From: Bifidobacterium eulemuris
GTDB lineage: Bacteria; Actinomycetota; Actinomycetes; Actinomycetales; Bifidobacteriaceae
NCBI RefSeq assembly: GCF_014898155.1
Contig: NZ_CP062938.1
Location: forward strand, 1,922,001-1,986,000
Length of the DNA: 64,000 bases
Direction of reading: 5' to 3'
Shown piece after piece: positions 39,826-48,755 of the stretch (positions are counted from its first letter, which is position 1; every line of letters starts with the position of its first letter). Made by a program: the position numbers and the translations under genes. The notes below the pieces were generated by a model. The model had not been told where the DNA came from. It saw nothing but the letters and a program-made list of their open reading frames with translations, and ran no database searches.

Positions 39826-39912
39826 GTGGTTCGGCATCTGCCATGGAATCAGCCTTGGCTGGACTCGGTACAATGTGTTCATGTTTGTGAGTGGAATCGG
39901 AAGGAACAACGT

Positions 39913-41961
39913 ATGTCTGTGATCGACACAGCGTCGGCGAAGCGGCTTGGAATTTATTGCTTTTTCGATAAAAATGGTCGTGCTGCGGACTTCATTGACA
40001 CGTTCTTAGCCGATTTGATGCAGAATCTTGAAGATCTGGTGATAGTTACCAATGGCAAGCTTTCTCCCCAGTCTCGAACTCTGTTCGAGAAATACACCAG
40101 ACAAATTGTTGTTCGTGAGAATAAAGGTTTGGACGCGGCGGCATATCGGCAGATTATGCTGGATATGGGATGGGAAAAGCTGTCGGAGTATGACGAAGTA
40201 ATTTGTCTCAACGACACCATTATGGGACCTGTCTATTCTTTTTCTGAGATGTTTGCAGAGATGGATTCCAGAGACGTTGATTTTTGGGGTATCACCATGC
40301 ACCATGATGGAAGAGCAGGCGATGATGTCATTCCCCCTCATGTGCAGATGTTCTGGCATTCGTATCGTCGTGATTTCATTCAGTCCAAGGCTTTTCAGGA
40401 ATACTGGGAACAGTATCCTTGTTATGACGATTACGAGTCGGTGACACATAAACATGAGATACCCTTCACCGGCTATTTTGAACGGTTGGGATTTAAGTGG
40501 TCTGTATACGTTGATTCTAAAGAGTACGCGTATCTGTCCGACTATCCTTTGCTGTTTATACCCACAGTGCTCATTAGAGAAAAGAAATGTCCTGTGTTTA
40601 AGCGCAGGTCCTTCTTTCTGGACTACAGCTTTGGTATCGGCCAGACAGCCGGCGAAACAGCATTGGAATTATATGAATATCTTAAATACGAGACTTCATA
40701 CGATACGGATCAGATTTGGGACGCATTGCTCTACTCGTACAATATTCACGATATTCGACGAACGATGCATTTGAATTATACATTGCCGACTCGTCTGCGT
40801 GCGCAAACCGATCTTTCTGATCAGCGTTCAGCGTTTATCTTCCACATATACTTCATGGATTTGTTGCCTATGACTTTCCGATATCTGTCATCAGTGCCAG
40901 CGATAACGGATTTGTACATTACCACCACAGCGGACAAGATACCCGTTGTTCAGGATTACATGCGGTCTCAAGGCATTACTCGTCCTGTCACATTTATCCC
41001 GGTTCAAAACAGGGGTCGTGATGTCTCAGCGCTATATGTGGCTGCGAAACATGTTGTTCTTGATGGCGGATATGATGTAGTCGGTTTCGCCCATGATAAA
41101 AAGTCTTCGCAGAATCTCGACAAAGGACACCATGGGACTGAATCTCGCGGTTTCTCGTATAAACTGCTTGAGAATACGCTGGGCTCTGAGGATTATGTGT
41201 ACAACGTTCTCGCGAAGTTTAAACAGAGTCCTCGTCTGGGCATGCTGACTCCGCCTCCTCCGATTCACGGTGTGTATTTCGCTCATACGATTCCTTCTGA
41301 TTGGGGAGCGAATTATGAAAATACGAAGACGTTATTGTCGGAGCGGTTGCATATCAAAGTGCCATTGGACTCGCTTAAGCCGTCTATGTCTGCCATAGGC
41401 TCATGTTTCTGGTTCCGTGTTTCGGCTTTGCGTCCGTTATTTGAAGCGGGATGGGAGTATTCGGACTTTCTGCCCGAAGATCTTATGCAAGAAGATGGTA
41501 CGGTGTCTCATGCAATTGAACGAGCCAACGGGTATGTCGTTCAGTCTCAGGGATATTATCCAGCTTGGGTGATGAACGACCAATTCGCTCGTATCGATCT
41601 TGACTCACTGTGGTATGCAACAAGCGAGTTAGTGGGTGCTCTTGGTCCCCGGCGTCAGGGGGAAACACTGTTGGAACTGGAATTATGGTCATACACAAAA
41701 AGTAATAGTAGATTCCAACGAGGTAAGGCCAGGATAATGCGGTCGATATATCTATGGTCTAAAGGTGCGGCACAAAATATAACAAAAGTGGCTCCGCCCG
41801 CATTGAAAAAACCGTTGTTCGGCATAATGCGTTTTCCGCTCAGTGTTTGGCGCAGTCTCAAATCTGTTTTGAGGAAAGCTCCATCAGAAGAATGGCTGTC
41901 TAATCAGGAGATAGATCGGCGAACTCAGAATGCGCTGAGAGGTATTAAAGAGGGCAACTGA
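39913..41961 (+). CDS. rgpF: Rhamnan synthesis protein F (RgpF family)
   Basis: This 682-residue protein belongs to the family that builds rhamnose polymers in streptococcal RGP and related loci. The N-terminal half has GIYCFFDKNGRAADFIDTFL, ENKGLDAAAYRQIM and ECLND-like metal-site wording at VICLNDTIMGPVY. The second half repeats the theme with IPVQNRGRDVSALYV, FAHDKKSS, and LGMLTPPPP, then PEDLMQEDGTVSHAIER near 540. The start at 39913 follows AAGGA; the open frame extends upstream without a plausible signal. Its place right after rmlA fits use of dTDP-rhamnose. Confidence 0.88.
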   Translation: MSVIDTASAKRLGIYCFFDKNGRAADFIDTFLADLMQNLEDLVIVTNGKLSPQSRTLFEKYTRQIVVRENKGLDAAAYRQIMLDMGWEKLSEYDEVICLNDTIMGPVYSFSEMFAEMDSRDVDFWGITMHHDGRAGDDVIPPHVQMFWHSYRRDFIQSKAFQEYWEQYPCYDDYESVTHKHEIPFTGYFERLGFKWSVYVDSKEYAYLSDYPLLFIPTVLIREKKCPVFKRRSFFLDYSFGIGQTAGETALELYEYLKYETSYDTDQIWDALLYSYNIHDIRRTMHLNYTLPTRLRAQTDLSDQRSAFIFHIYFMDLLPMTFRYLSSVPAITDLYITTTADKIPVVQDYMRSQGITRPVTFIPVQNRGRDVSALYVAAKHVVLDGGYDVVGFAHDKKSSQNLDKGHHGTESRGFSYKLLENTLGSEDYVYNVLAKFKQSPRLGMLTPPPPIHGVYFAHTIPSDWGANYENTKTLLSERLHIKVPLDSLKPSMSAIGSCFWFRVSALRPLFEAGWEYSDFLPEDLMQEDGTVSHAIERANGYVVQSQGYYPAWVMNDQFARIDLDSLWYATSELVGALGPRRQGETLLELELWSYTKSNSRFQRGKARIMRSIYLWSKGAAQNITKVAPPALKKPLFGIMRFPLSVWRSLKSVLRKAPSEEWLSNQEIDRRTQNALRGIKEGN

Positions 41962-41973
41962 GAAAGACTGTTC

Positions 41974-42023
41974 CGTCATGTGATTGGAGATGTCCAGCAA
42001 CCGACGTCTCCAATCACATGACG
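41974..42023. terminator. Bidirectional terminator between rgpF and ugd
   Basis: A perfect 17-bp stem (41974-41990 with 42007-42023; core CATGTGATTGGAGA) has a 16-base loop and lies between convergent genes. A short T-run follows on the + strand. Confidence 0.85.
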
Positions 42024-42027
42024 ACTT

Positions 42028-43272
42028 TTAGTCGCGCCTGAACAGGTCGCGCGTGAACACCTTGTCCGCCGCGTCGGACAGTTCCTCGCCCCATCGATTG
42101 GCGACGATGATGTCGCTATCACGCTTGAACTGCTCCAAATCATGCGTGACCGAGCTTCCGTGGAATTCGGGCTTGTCGAGCGTGGGCTCGTATATGACAG
42201 TGGCGATGCCTTCGGCTTTGATGGCCTTCAGCACGTCCTGAATCGCTGACTGTCGGAAGTTGTCCGAACCGGCTTTCATGGTCAGTCGGTAGATGCCGAC
42301 CGTCGGGTGCTCGACATTCCTGACCTTTTCCAGAATCTCCGATGCGATGAAATCCTTACGAGTGTAGTTGGCGTCCACAATGGCTTCGATAAGGTTTTGA
42401 GGCACGGAGCTGTAGTTCGCCAGCAACTGTTTGGTGTCTTTGGGTAGGCAGTATCCGCCGTAGCCGAAGCTCGGATTGTTGTAGCCTTCGCCGATTCGGG
42501 GATCCAGACATACGCCGTTGATGATTTCCTGCGTGTTGAGACCACGGGATTCGGCATAAGTGTCCAACTCATTGAAATATGCGACACGAAGAGCCAGATA
42601 TGTGTTGGCGAAAAGCTTGATCGCCTCGGCTTCGGTGGTGCCGACCACCAGTTCCGGAATGCCAATGGATCCATCCACGTTCTTGCGGTCCAACTCATCA
42701 GGTGCGGCACCTTGGGCAAGCAGGTCCACGAAGGTTTTCGCAGCGCTTACCGCTTCAGGGTCGTCCTGCGGAGCGCCCGCGACGATCCGGCTGGGATGCA
42801 GATTGTCATACAATGCATGCCCCTCGCGCAGGAATTCGGGCGAAAATAGAATGCGGGCATCTTGAAGCTTTTCCCGCAGCTGGGCGGTATATCCGACGGG
42901 AATGGTCGATTTGATGACGATCCACGCAGCGGGGCTGTGCTCCCGGACTGCGGCGATCGCCGCCTCCACGCTGGAGGTATCGAAGTAGTTCTTCTGTTCG
43001 TCGTAATTAGTGGGGGTGGCGATCACCGCGTATTCGCAGTTCGTATACGCTTCGGCGGGATCGGCGGTCGCATGGAAGCGCAACGGCCGTTCGCCGCTCT
43101 GATTTTTGTCGAGGAATTCGGTGATTTCCTTATCAACGATCGGGCTGACGCCATTGTTGAGCATCTTCACTTTTTCGGGAACGATGTCGAGCGCGTGCAC
43201 TTCGTGATGCTGGCTGAGCAGCAGTGCGACAGACAATCCAACATAGCCGGTTCCAGCAACAGCGATTTTCAT
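42028..43272 (-). CDS. ugd: UDP-glucose 6-dehydrogenase
   Basis: This 414-residue enzyme oxidises UDP-glucose to UDP-glucuronate. It has the N-terminal NAD motif [31 protein letters not shown] near 115, [20 protein letters not shown] near 140, and [15 protein letters not shown] near 250 with the catalytic cysteine. Its product implies that one polymer of the locus carries glucuronic acid or a derivative. An ATG start at 43272 with a host-like codon pattern. Confidence 0.94.
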   Translation of the reverse strand: MKIAVAGTGYVGLSVALLLSQHHEVHALDIVPEKVKMLNNGVSPIVDKEITEFLDKNQSGERPLRFHATADPAEAYTNCEYAVIATPTNYDEQKNYFDTSSVEAAIAAVREHSPAAWIVIKSTIPVGYTAQLREKLQDARILFSPEFLREGHALYDNLHPSRIVAGAPQDDPEAVSAAKTFVDLLAQGAAPDELDRKNVDGSIGIPELVVGTTEAEAIKLFANTYLALRVAYFNELDTYAESRGLNTQEIINGVCLDPRIGEGYNNPSFGYGGYCLPKDTKQLLANYSSVPQNLIEAIVDANYTRKDFIASEILEKVRNVEHPTVGIYRLTMKAGSDNFRQSAIQDVLKAIKAEGIATVIYEPTLDKPEFHGSSVTHDLEQFKRDSDIIVANRWGEELSDAADKVFTRDLFRRD

Positions 43273-43370
43273 AAACGAACCTACTTCGCATTAGCTATTG
43301 ATAACTGTTCAGCATCTTAGTCGCTTTGCTGAAGAATGTCTGCGCGCCGATGGCTCTGAGTCTCGGATTG

Positions 43371-44774
43371 TTAGATAGCGGGGGCAATCAGATCGACGAC
43401 GCTGGGAATTAGAGTAGCTGCAGCGAAACCTCCCAGAATCACCAATATAACAATGCGTTCCGTGCGTGAATTGCGCTTGGTAAGCGTATGCAACAGCATG
43501 GCCGTGACACACATCAGGCAGAAGTCGGCGAAGATGAAGGTTCGTCCCTGTGACGCGAACAGCGTGGGTGAAAAGCCCATAATGACGCGTGACATGAATC
43601 CCGCCAACAAGATGACTACGGTCGTGAGGAATTGCAAAGTACGACCGTAAACCCAATACAATTCAGCGAGAATCAGCGCGCAAAGCGCAATCTGACCGGC
43701 GATGAGCGTCACACGCAGTATGGAAACGTCGTATCCTGCGTAATTCATGATGGCGACGAGCCTGTCGGGCAGTAGCGGGGAAAGCGCACCCAAGAGGAAA
43801 CGTGCCATAAACGGCACGCATACAACGATGGCGATGGCTGCCTGCAGACCTCCACGTTTACCGATAGGGCGTTGCCGTAGAATTAAAAGTGCGAGTGTGA
43901 TGGCGAACACGCACATAAAAGCATTGGATAGGAACAGATACCTATCCAACGTCGTGGAAATGCCGAGATACGTCTTATCTGCCATGGAGAAATCGGCGTA
44001 ATCCGCAGGAATCTTGAAATTGTGGTTATTGGGCCACCAGGTTTGCGCCTCGGTGGTATTGCGGTTCGCGTTGCCAGGACACAGAAGAATGAACACGATG
44101 CCAATCAGGCTAATCGCAAGATGCGCCAAAAGAACTCCCAAAGGCAGTCGGTTCCAGCGAGAATACGCGACGAACACCAATGTGAAACCGAACAGCAGAA
44201 GCGCGGACTGTTCCACGTTGGCCGCAACCAGTGCGGAGGTCAGCGACAATGCGATAATCGGTTTTGACGGAGCTTGCGTTTTGCGAACAGTCGGTGAATC
44301 GTCATGCGCTCGCATATATCGCACCATGGTCGCCATTGAGAACATTCCCAACGCGAGGGGCCATGAGTAGTTCATGGTTGTCGCCACCCAGCCGGCGCTT
44401 GACATATCCATAATCGGATAGCAAGCCATGAGCAGCAGGATGATCCACGACATATAGGAGCGGTGCTGGTCGGAAGGCGAGACGATGCTGCGGATGGAGA
44501 CGAACAGCAGCAGACACATGGCGATATCCAAGACGTGCCATACCAAGAGCGCGTGGGTGATGGTCACAAGTGCCGCCTCGATGATCAGACGTGAACTCCA
44601 CGTTTGATATCGGGAGACCAGAAACTCGCCAAGCGTCTGGTTGTCAAGTACGGAACGAAACCATTCGAAATCGTTTGTGGTCGCATTCATCAGTAAATGT
44701 ATGGCGACGAGTCCCGCCAGCAGGGTCATCTCTGGTGCGAATTTGGTGAGAAACCTTTTGACGGAAGAACCCAC
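43371..44774 (-). CDS. Polytopic membrane protein, DUF6056/GT-C-like
   Basis: This 467-residue protein has about 11 hydrophobic segments. The first extracytoplasmic loop contains NDFEWFRSVLDNQTLGEFLV, with acidic residues at the place where GT-C enzymes bind lipid-phosphate sugar. The start is the GTG at 44774, preceded by AAGAGG; longer readings upstream enter the divergent promoter region. It stands head to head with a GtrB-like gene, the usual partner for side-chain glycosylation. Function is inferred. Confidence 0.65.
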   Translation of the reverse strand: MGSSVKRFLTKFAPEMTLLAGLVAIHLLMNATTNDFEWFRSVLDNQTLGEFLVSRYQTWSSRLIIEAALVTITHALLVWHVLDIAMCLLLFVSIRSIVSPSDQHRSYMSWIILLLMACYPIMDMSSAGWVATTMNYSWPLALGMFSMATMVRYMRAHDDSPTVRKTQAPSKPIIALSLTSALVAANVEQSALLLFGFTLVFVAYSRWNRLPLGVLLAHLAISLIGIVFILLCPGNANRNTTEAQTWWPNNHNFKIPADYADFSMADKTYLGISTTLDRYLFLSNAFMCVFAITLALLILRQRPIGKRGGLQAAIAIVVCVPFMARFLLGALSPLLPDRLVAIMNYAGYDVSILRVTLIAGQIALCALILAELYWVYGRTLQFLTTVVILLAGFMSRVIMGFSPTLFASQGRTFIFADFCLMCVTAMLLHTLTKRNSRTERIVILVILGGFAAATLIPSVVDLIAPAI

Positions 44775-44920
44775 GATTATCCTCTTCTCAGTTGGGGTCA
44801 ACGGCTTCCAAGCCGGGCTATTACATAGTGTATATCGTGACCGGCGTTGTTGGATGGTGTTCATGCGGCCACTCGACTAGCATGGTGCGAGAGAAGACGA
44901 GCGGCAGGAGGCCGGGCGAT

Positions 44921-45931
44921 ATGAGCGAAGAGCGGCATTCCATGCCACAGGAAGAGGGACGCAAAGACAGCGTTACCATTCTTGTCCCGTGCTACAACGA
45001 AGAGGAGGTTCTTCCCGCGTTGTTTGCTCGCCTTGATTTGCTGATCGCTTCGGAGCTTGACGAAGGGCGCGAGTCGAGTGTCTCCTACACGCTGCTGTTC
45101 GTGGATGATGGTTCGAAGGACGGGACCCAGGAGCTGATTCGCGAGTTCGCTCAAGGACGCGAAGATGTCTCCTATGTGTTTCTGTCCCGCAACTTCGGCA
45201 AAGAGAAAGCCATGTTTGCCGGCATCGAGGCCACGCATACTGATGGTTTGGTGATTATCGACGCCGACCTGCAAGACCCGCCTGAGCTGATTCCGGAAAT
45301 GATCGCGCTATGGAGGCAAGGGTATGACGACGTGTACGCTCGTCGACGTTCCAGAAAAGGTGAAAGCTGGCTCAAGAAAACCACTTCACGCATGTACTAC
45401 TCCCTGTTGCAGAAGATTACTAGCGTTCCAATTCAGCGTGATACGGGTGACTTTCGCTTATTGGATCGCAAATGCGTGGAGGCGTTGCGTGAGCTTCGCG
45501 AATCCGAGCGAAACTCCAAAGCTCTGTTCAGCTGGATAGGATTCCGAAAAATAGAATTCCTGTACGACCGGGATGCGCGGGCCGCGGGGAAGACGAAATG
45601 GAACTACTGCAAACTGATGCAGCTTGCTCTCGACGGCGTCACATCGTTCACCGTCGCACCGTTGCGTGCCGTGACATATTGCGGTGCCGTGGTCTCGGTT
45701 GGAGCCATTGTGTATGCGCTATATATCTTCCTGCGCACGCTCATTTTTGGCGCGGATATCCCAGGGTATGCCTCTCTACTGGTCGTCATGCTGGTGCTCG
45801 GCGGCATCGAACTGCTGGGACTGGGAGTCATAGGCGAGTATTTAGGCAGGATTTTTGTGCAAGTGAAAGGACGGCCGAACTATCTGGTTCAGGAGGAACA
45901 CCACGTCATGCGGACGAAGGATCATCGCTAA
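44921..45931 (+). CDS. GtrB-like undecaprenyl-phosphate glycosyltransferase
   Basis: This 336-residue GT2 enzyme has TILVPCYNEEEVLPALFARL near residue 20, LLFVDDGSKDGT near 60, LSRNFGKEKAMFAGIEA near 90, DADLQDPPELIPEMI near 115 and DTGDFRLLDRK near 190. Two hydrophobic segments follow (near 250 and 290) ending in GEYLGRIFVQVKGRPNY. This is the full GtrB/DPM-like set, so it should make an undecaprenyl-phosphate sugar. AGGAGG precedes the ATG at 44921. The likely acceptor enzyme is the divergent membrane protein at 43371-44774. Confidence 0.88.
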   Translation: MSEERHSMPQEEGRKDSVTILVPCYNEEEVLPALFARLDLLIASELDEGRESSVSYTLLFVDDGSKDGTQELIREFAQGREDVSYVFLSRNFGKEKAMFAGIEATHTDGLVIIDADLQDPPELIPEMIALWRQGYDDVYARRRSRKGESWLKKTTSRMYYSLLQKITSVPIQRDTGDFRLLDRKCVEALRELRESERNSKALFSWIGFRKIEFLYDRDARAAGKTKWNYCKLMQLALDGVTSFTVAPLRAVTYCGAVVSVGAIVYALYIFLRTLIFGADIPGYASLLVVMLVLGGIELLGLGVIGEYLGRIFVQVKGRPNYLVQEEHHVMRTKDHR

Positions 45932-46012
45932 TAGATAATAGAACCGTCTATTCGCGGGAGGGAAGGCTAGTTTGAACGCGCCAATTCCCCCGCCGGAGTC
46001 AAGCGCCTGTCG

Positions 46013-47041
46013 CTACCGCATATTCTTGATTTTGCGATCGTAGACGTATTTCTCCGCCAAACGCAGTTTTTGCGTCACGGCACATTGAATGCGCTGCGGC
46101 ACAGTGAGTTTTGCAAGCAGATCGGAAAGCTCTTTTTTATCCTGTTCGTGCAGATCACGATTCTCTTGGAGCGAGCAATCAGAGGCGGTGGTCTGTTCGT
46201 TCACAGAACCGACCACAGTGTAATAGCTGCGGCCGGGACGCACGCCTTTTTCGAGGCAGAGGCGGAAGTTCGTGGCACCGGCGGTGAAATTGTCGTGATA
46301 GAAACCGGTGCTGCGCTGTTTATGCGTCACCGATTCCGCAGACTGCAGCCAGTAGTACAGCACCACGTCGATATCCGCAACCTTGTCCATGCGACTGTAC
46401 AGCTCTCCAGCCACCATCACGTCCTGCGCGTACATGCCTTCCGGGAACCGCAGCCCCTCCCACAGTTCGCGGCGGTATAGACGGCACCAGTTCGCCTCGT
46501 TGAAATAACGTGCCTCCGTGTTGCGGCCAAGCTTGTCGCCGAGCAGACGCAGGGATTTGCAGAACACCGTTTGGTAGGCGGTGAGAGGATGCGCGAACAC
46601 GGTGACTTTTGAAGGTTCGTCCGCACCCCAAGCCGCTTCTTGCGCGACATCCGCGATCTGGCTGACACCGAACTGGCGCCAGCGGGCTTTGCTCATATCG
46701 GCGCCGGTTGTTTCGAGTGCGTGCAACAGGTATTCCAGATTGTGCCGGTCGAGAATGTCGTCATTGTCCGCGAAGGCGATGTAATCGCCGGACGCCGCGT
46801 CAAGCCCGGTGTTTTGGGCTTTGGCGATGCCGCCGTTGTCCTGATGGATCACCGTCACGCGCGGATCCCGCGCCGCGTATTCGTCGCAGATCTGCGGGCT
46901 GTCGTCCGTCGCGCCGTCGTCCACAAGAATAAGTTCCAGATTCGTGTGGCTTTGCGCGAGAATCGAATCCACACAGTGACGCAGATACTTCTCCGCGTTG
47001 TACACCGGCACGATAACCGAAATCAAAGGCGCAGAAGACAC
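46013..47041 (-). CDS. GT2-family glycosyltransferase
   Basis: This 342-residue enzyme has SVIVPVYNAEKYLRHCVDSI, LILVDDGATDDS, AFADNDDILDRHN near 90 and YAQDVMVAGELY near 195. It is GC-rich with host-like codon use. It is the last polysaccharide gene before the toxin-antitoxin operon. The sugar specificity is unknown. Confidence 0.87.
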   Translation of the reverse strand: MSSAPLISVIVPVYNAEKYLRHCVDSILAQSHTNLELILVDDGATDDSPQICDEYAARDPRVTVIHQDNGGIAKAQNTGLDAASGDYIAFADNDDILDRHNLEYLLHALETTGADMSKARWRQFGVSQIADVAQEAAWGADEPSKVTVFAHPLTAYQTVFCKSLRLLGDKLGRNTEARYFNEANWCRLYRRELWEGLRFPEGMYAQDVMVAGELYSRMDKVADIDVVLYYWLQSAESVTHKQRSTGFYHDNFTAGATNFRLCLEKGVRPGRSYYTVVGSVNEQTTASDCSLQENRDLHEQDKKELSDLLAKLTVPQRIQCAVTQKLRLAEKYVYDRKIKNMR

Positions 47042-47158
47042 AGCAACCCTTTCGACGCAAACGTATAACCCACCCAGTATGACACAATCTCTCGCACAGA
47101 TTTCAGGTCTGCGTTCGATGAGGATTGGCGTTGCCTCGCTATGATTCTGTCGTTTCTG

Positions 47159-47563
47159 TCAATCGGCGACGATATCTGTGGCGGAAATTCTGACGGGAAG
47201 CCATCGCGACATATCCTTACCTAAAAGATTCACTTGGGTTAGGACCGCCCAGCGGATAACAGGCCACAATTCGGCTACGAGCTCGTATGCGTTCGCTTCA
47301 GCGGTGGTTGCCTCAACAAAAAACACTGATTCCGCATCAATCGCGGAATCAGACTGTTTGTCTAGTTCATCCACAGAGGAATACCTGATGAATGCAACGG
47401 TTGTTTTGAGCAATAATGTATGCGATGACTTTGTGTTCGTTGGAGAAGTGGCGAAATTCACGCGCATGGCGTATCGTACATCGTCATCATCCGCTCCCAG
47501 CCATTTTACCGAAGCGCTTGATTCCGTTTGGCGAAATTGCGAGACCAAATTCCGTTCAGTCAT
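47159..47563 (-). CDS. SecB-like chaperone of a toxin-antitoxin-chaperone module
   Basis: This 134-residue protein has a beta-rich core (YAMRVNFATSPTN, LLLKTTVAFIRYS, ESVFFVEATTAEA) followed by AELWPVIRWAVLTQV and SRWLPVRIS. The order beta strands, then LWP-x-IR helix, then a short proline-containing strand matches SecB and the SecB-like Rv1957 of M. tuberculosis. Its ATG overlaps the antitoxin stop by 8 bases, so it is coupled to the antitoxin. In known TAC systems the chaperone protects the antitoxin from degradation. The family call is by eye and is the weakest of the three genes; it is slightly short for SecB. Confidence 0.6.
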   Translation of the reverse strand: MTERNLVSQFRQTESSASVKWLGADDDDVRYAMRVNFATSPTNTKSSHTLLLKTTVAFIRYSSVDELDKQSDSAIDAESVFFVEATTAEANAYELVAELWPVIRWAVLTQVNLLGKDMSRWLPVRISATDIVAD

Positions 47564-47945
47564 TTTGCACCAAGTTCCCTAGAGGATTGAACTGTGAAAC
47601 AAGTGGGTCAATCGATGAAACCGCAATATCGGCGGCATGCTCATTGTCGTTGAACAATATAGGTTCGGCATTGCCGAATTCATGAGCGTCGGGGCGAATC
47701 CGCACTCCCAGAGCCATGGCGTATTCATTCAGCTGCGATTGTGTAGGGTCGTAATCGTACTGTTCGAAATCAAGGACCTCTTGTACCGTAATGCCGAGAA
47801 AAGCGGCCAAATGCGCTGGATCGGTGATCTGTTTTCTGCGCTGTACTAGATCATGTTTAAGCTTCAACCAGTCCGACTCCAGAGTCGCGGCCAATCGCAC
47901 GTATTGCTCAGGAGTGTGCAGATCTTCAAGATTTAGGGAGGCCAT
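47556..47945 (-). CDS. HigA-like antitoxin with C-terminal tail
   Basis: This 129-residue protein has a helical N-terminus (VRLAATLESDWLKLKHDLV) and an Xre-type helix-turn-helix (LAAFLGITVQEVLDFEQ, then LNEYAMALGVRIR) at about residues 48-85. A 40-residue tail follows (ADIAVSSIDPLVSQFNPLG). In chaperone-dependent HigA proteins such a tail is the chaperone-addiction segment. AGGAGGAAGG precedes the ATG at 47945. It should neutralise the toxin at 47961-48503 and repress the operon. Confidence 0.72.
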   Translation of the reverse strand: MASLNLEDLHTPEQYVRLAATLESDWLKLKHDLVQRRKQITDPAHLAAFLGITVQEVLDFEQYDYDPTQSQLNEYAMALGVRIRPDAHEFGNAEPILFNDNEHAADIAVSSIDPLVSQFNPLGNLVQND

Positions 47946-47960
47946 CGTTCATCCTTCCTC

Positions 47961-48503
47961 CTAGACAAGGTCACTTATCGAATCGCCGAAGCAATATTCG
48001 CATCTTCTGTTGTTGGTGTCGTGTCCCCATTGAAAATGTTCGGCATAGCGATATCTGTCTTGCGCTTCGGCGGCATCTTGGTTTTGCCGTAACCGTACTT
48101 CCTCAGGTGTACCGTCAATCTGTTTGCGTACGAAACTCAAACCTACAAAATCAGGTCTCTTGGATAAATCTTCGGAATAGTACAGGCGGTATGGATTCCC
48201 GCGTATCCTCCAACGCAATTCCCATATGTCCGGCTGGGATACAATTTTATGGACTGGATCGCTGATTTGCCCCTGTATGGGATTCGTCGCATCTAGATCG
48301 CCTCTTTCTGCGTGCCGAATCAAGCCGAGAACGGTGCCTAACATGTAGTACTTTGCTCCTGCCGCAGGAAAATCCGCAGCGGCCACGCGCTTCAGATCAT
48401 CTTTCACGTAGCAATTCGGGTGCGCGGACGCGGCGGCGCTGGTGCAGCAGTGGAATAAGCGCGGGCGCTCTGCCAACTGAAAGCATACTGATTGTTCAGC
48501 CAT
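47961..48503 (-). CDS. HigB/RelE-like toxin
   Basis: The C-terminal 130 residues look like a RelE-superfamily mRNA interferase or Gp49-type protein: VSQPDIWELRWRIRGNPYRL, then VGLSFVRKQIDGTPEEVRL, matching the ELR-x10-R-x3 and F-x-KK-x-TP pattern of HigB. The 180-residue frame starting at 48503 has an extra N-terminus of about 30 residues with several cysteines; a start near 48410 would give a more usual length, but GAGGGGG before 48503 supports the long form. The antitoxin follows 15 bases downstream, the toxin-first order of higBA. Confidence 0.72.
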   Translation of the reverse strand: MAEQSVCFQLAERPRLFHCCTSAAASAHPNCYVKDDLKRVAAADFPAAGAKYYMLGTVLGLIRHAERGDLDATNPIQGQISDPVHKIVSQPDIWELRWRIRGNPYRLYYSEDLSKRPDFVGLSFVRKQIDGTPEEVRLRQNQDAAEAQDRYRYAEHFQWGHDTNNRRCEYCFGDSISDLV

Positions 48504-48654
48504 CGTCCACCCCCTCTATTCCTCTGTGAATTCTAATCCCCCATGATAGGGCATCTGTTGAGAGACTGCGCATTCGTGTGTTCTCCCGCCGAGCGGGAAC
48601 AGCCATGAGTTATGCGTTACGGTAGGGGTGTTTTTATTGCTTCGACCTTGGAAG

Positions 48655-48714
48655 TTGACAAGTCGGATGAGTGTGCGTTATAGTACTAGAGAAACGTTTC
48701 GACAAAACGTTTCG
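48655..48714 (+). promoter_or_regulatory. Promoter and operators of the LacI regulator
   Basis: TTGACA at 48655-48660 and TATAGT at 48679-48684 are 18 bases apart, a strong sigma-70-type promoter. Two palindromic LacI-type sites follow directly: GAAACGTTTC at 48691 and AAAACGTTTCG at 48705. This placement just after the -10 box would let the regulator repress its own gene. The same consensus occurs before the binding-protein gene. Confidence 0.75.
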
Positions 48715-48755
48715 ACAACGAAGTAATGCAGCGCCGATGCAAGGAAGGAGAGGTG

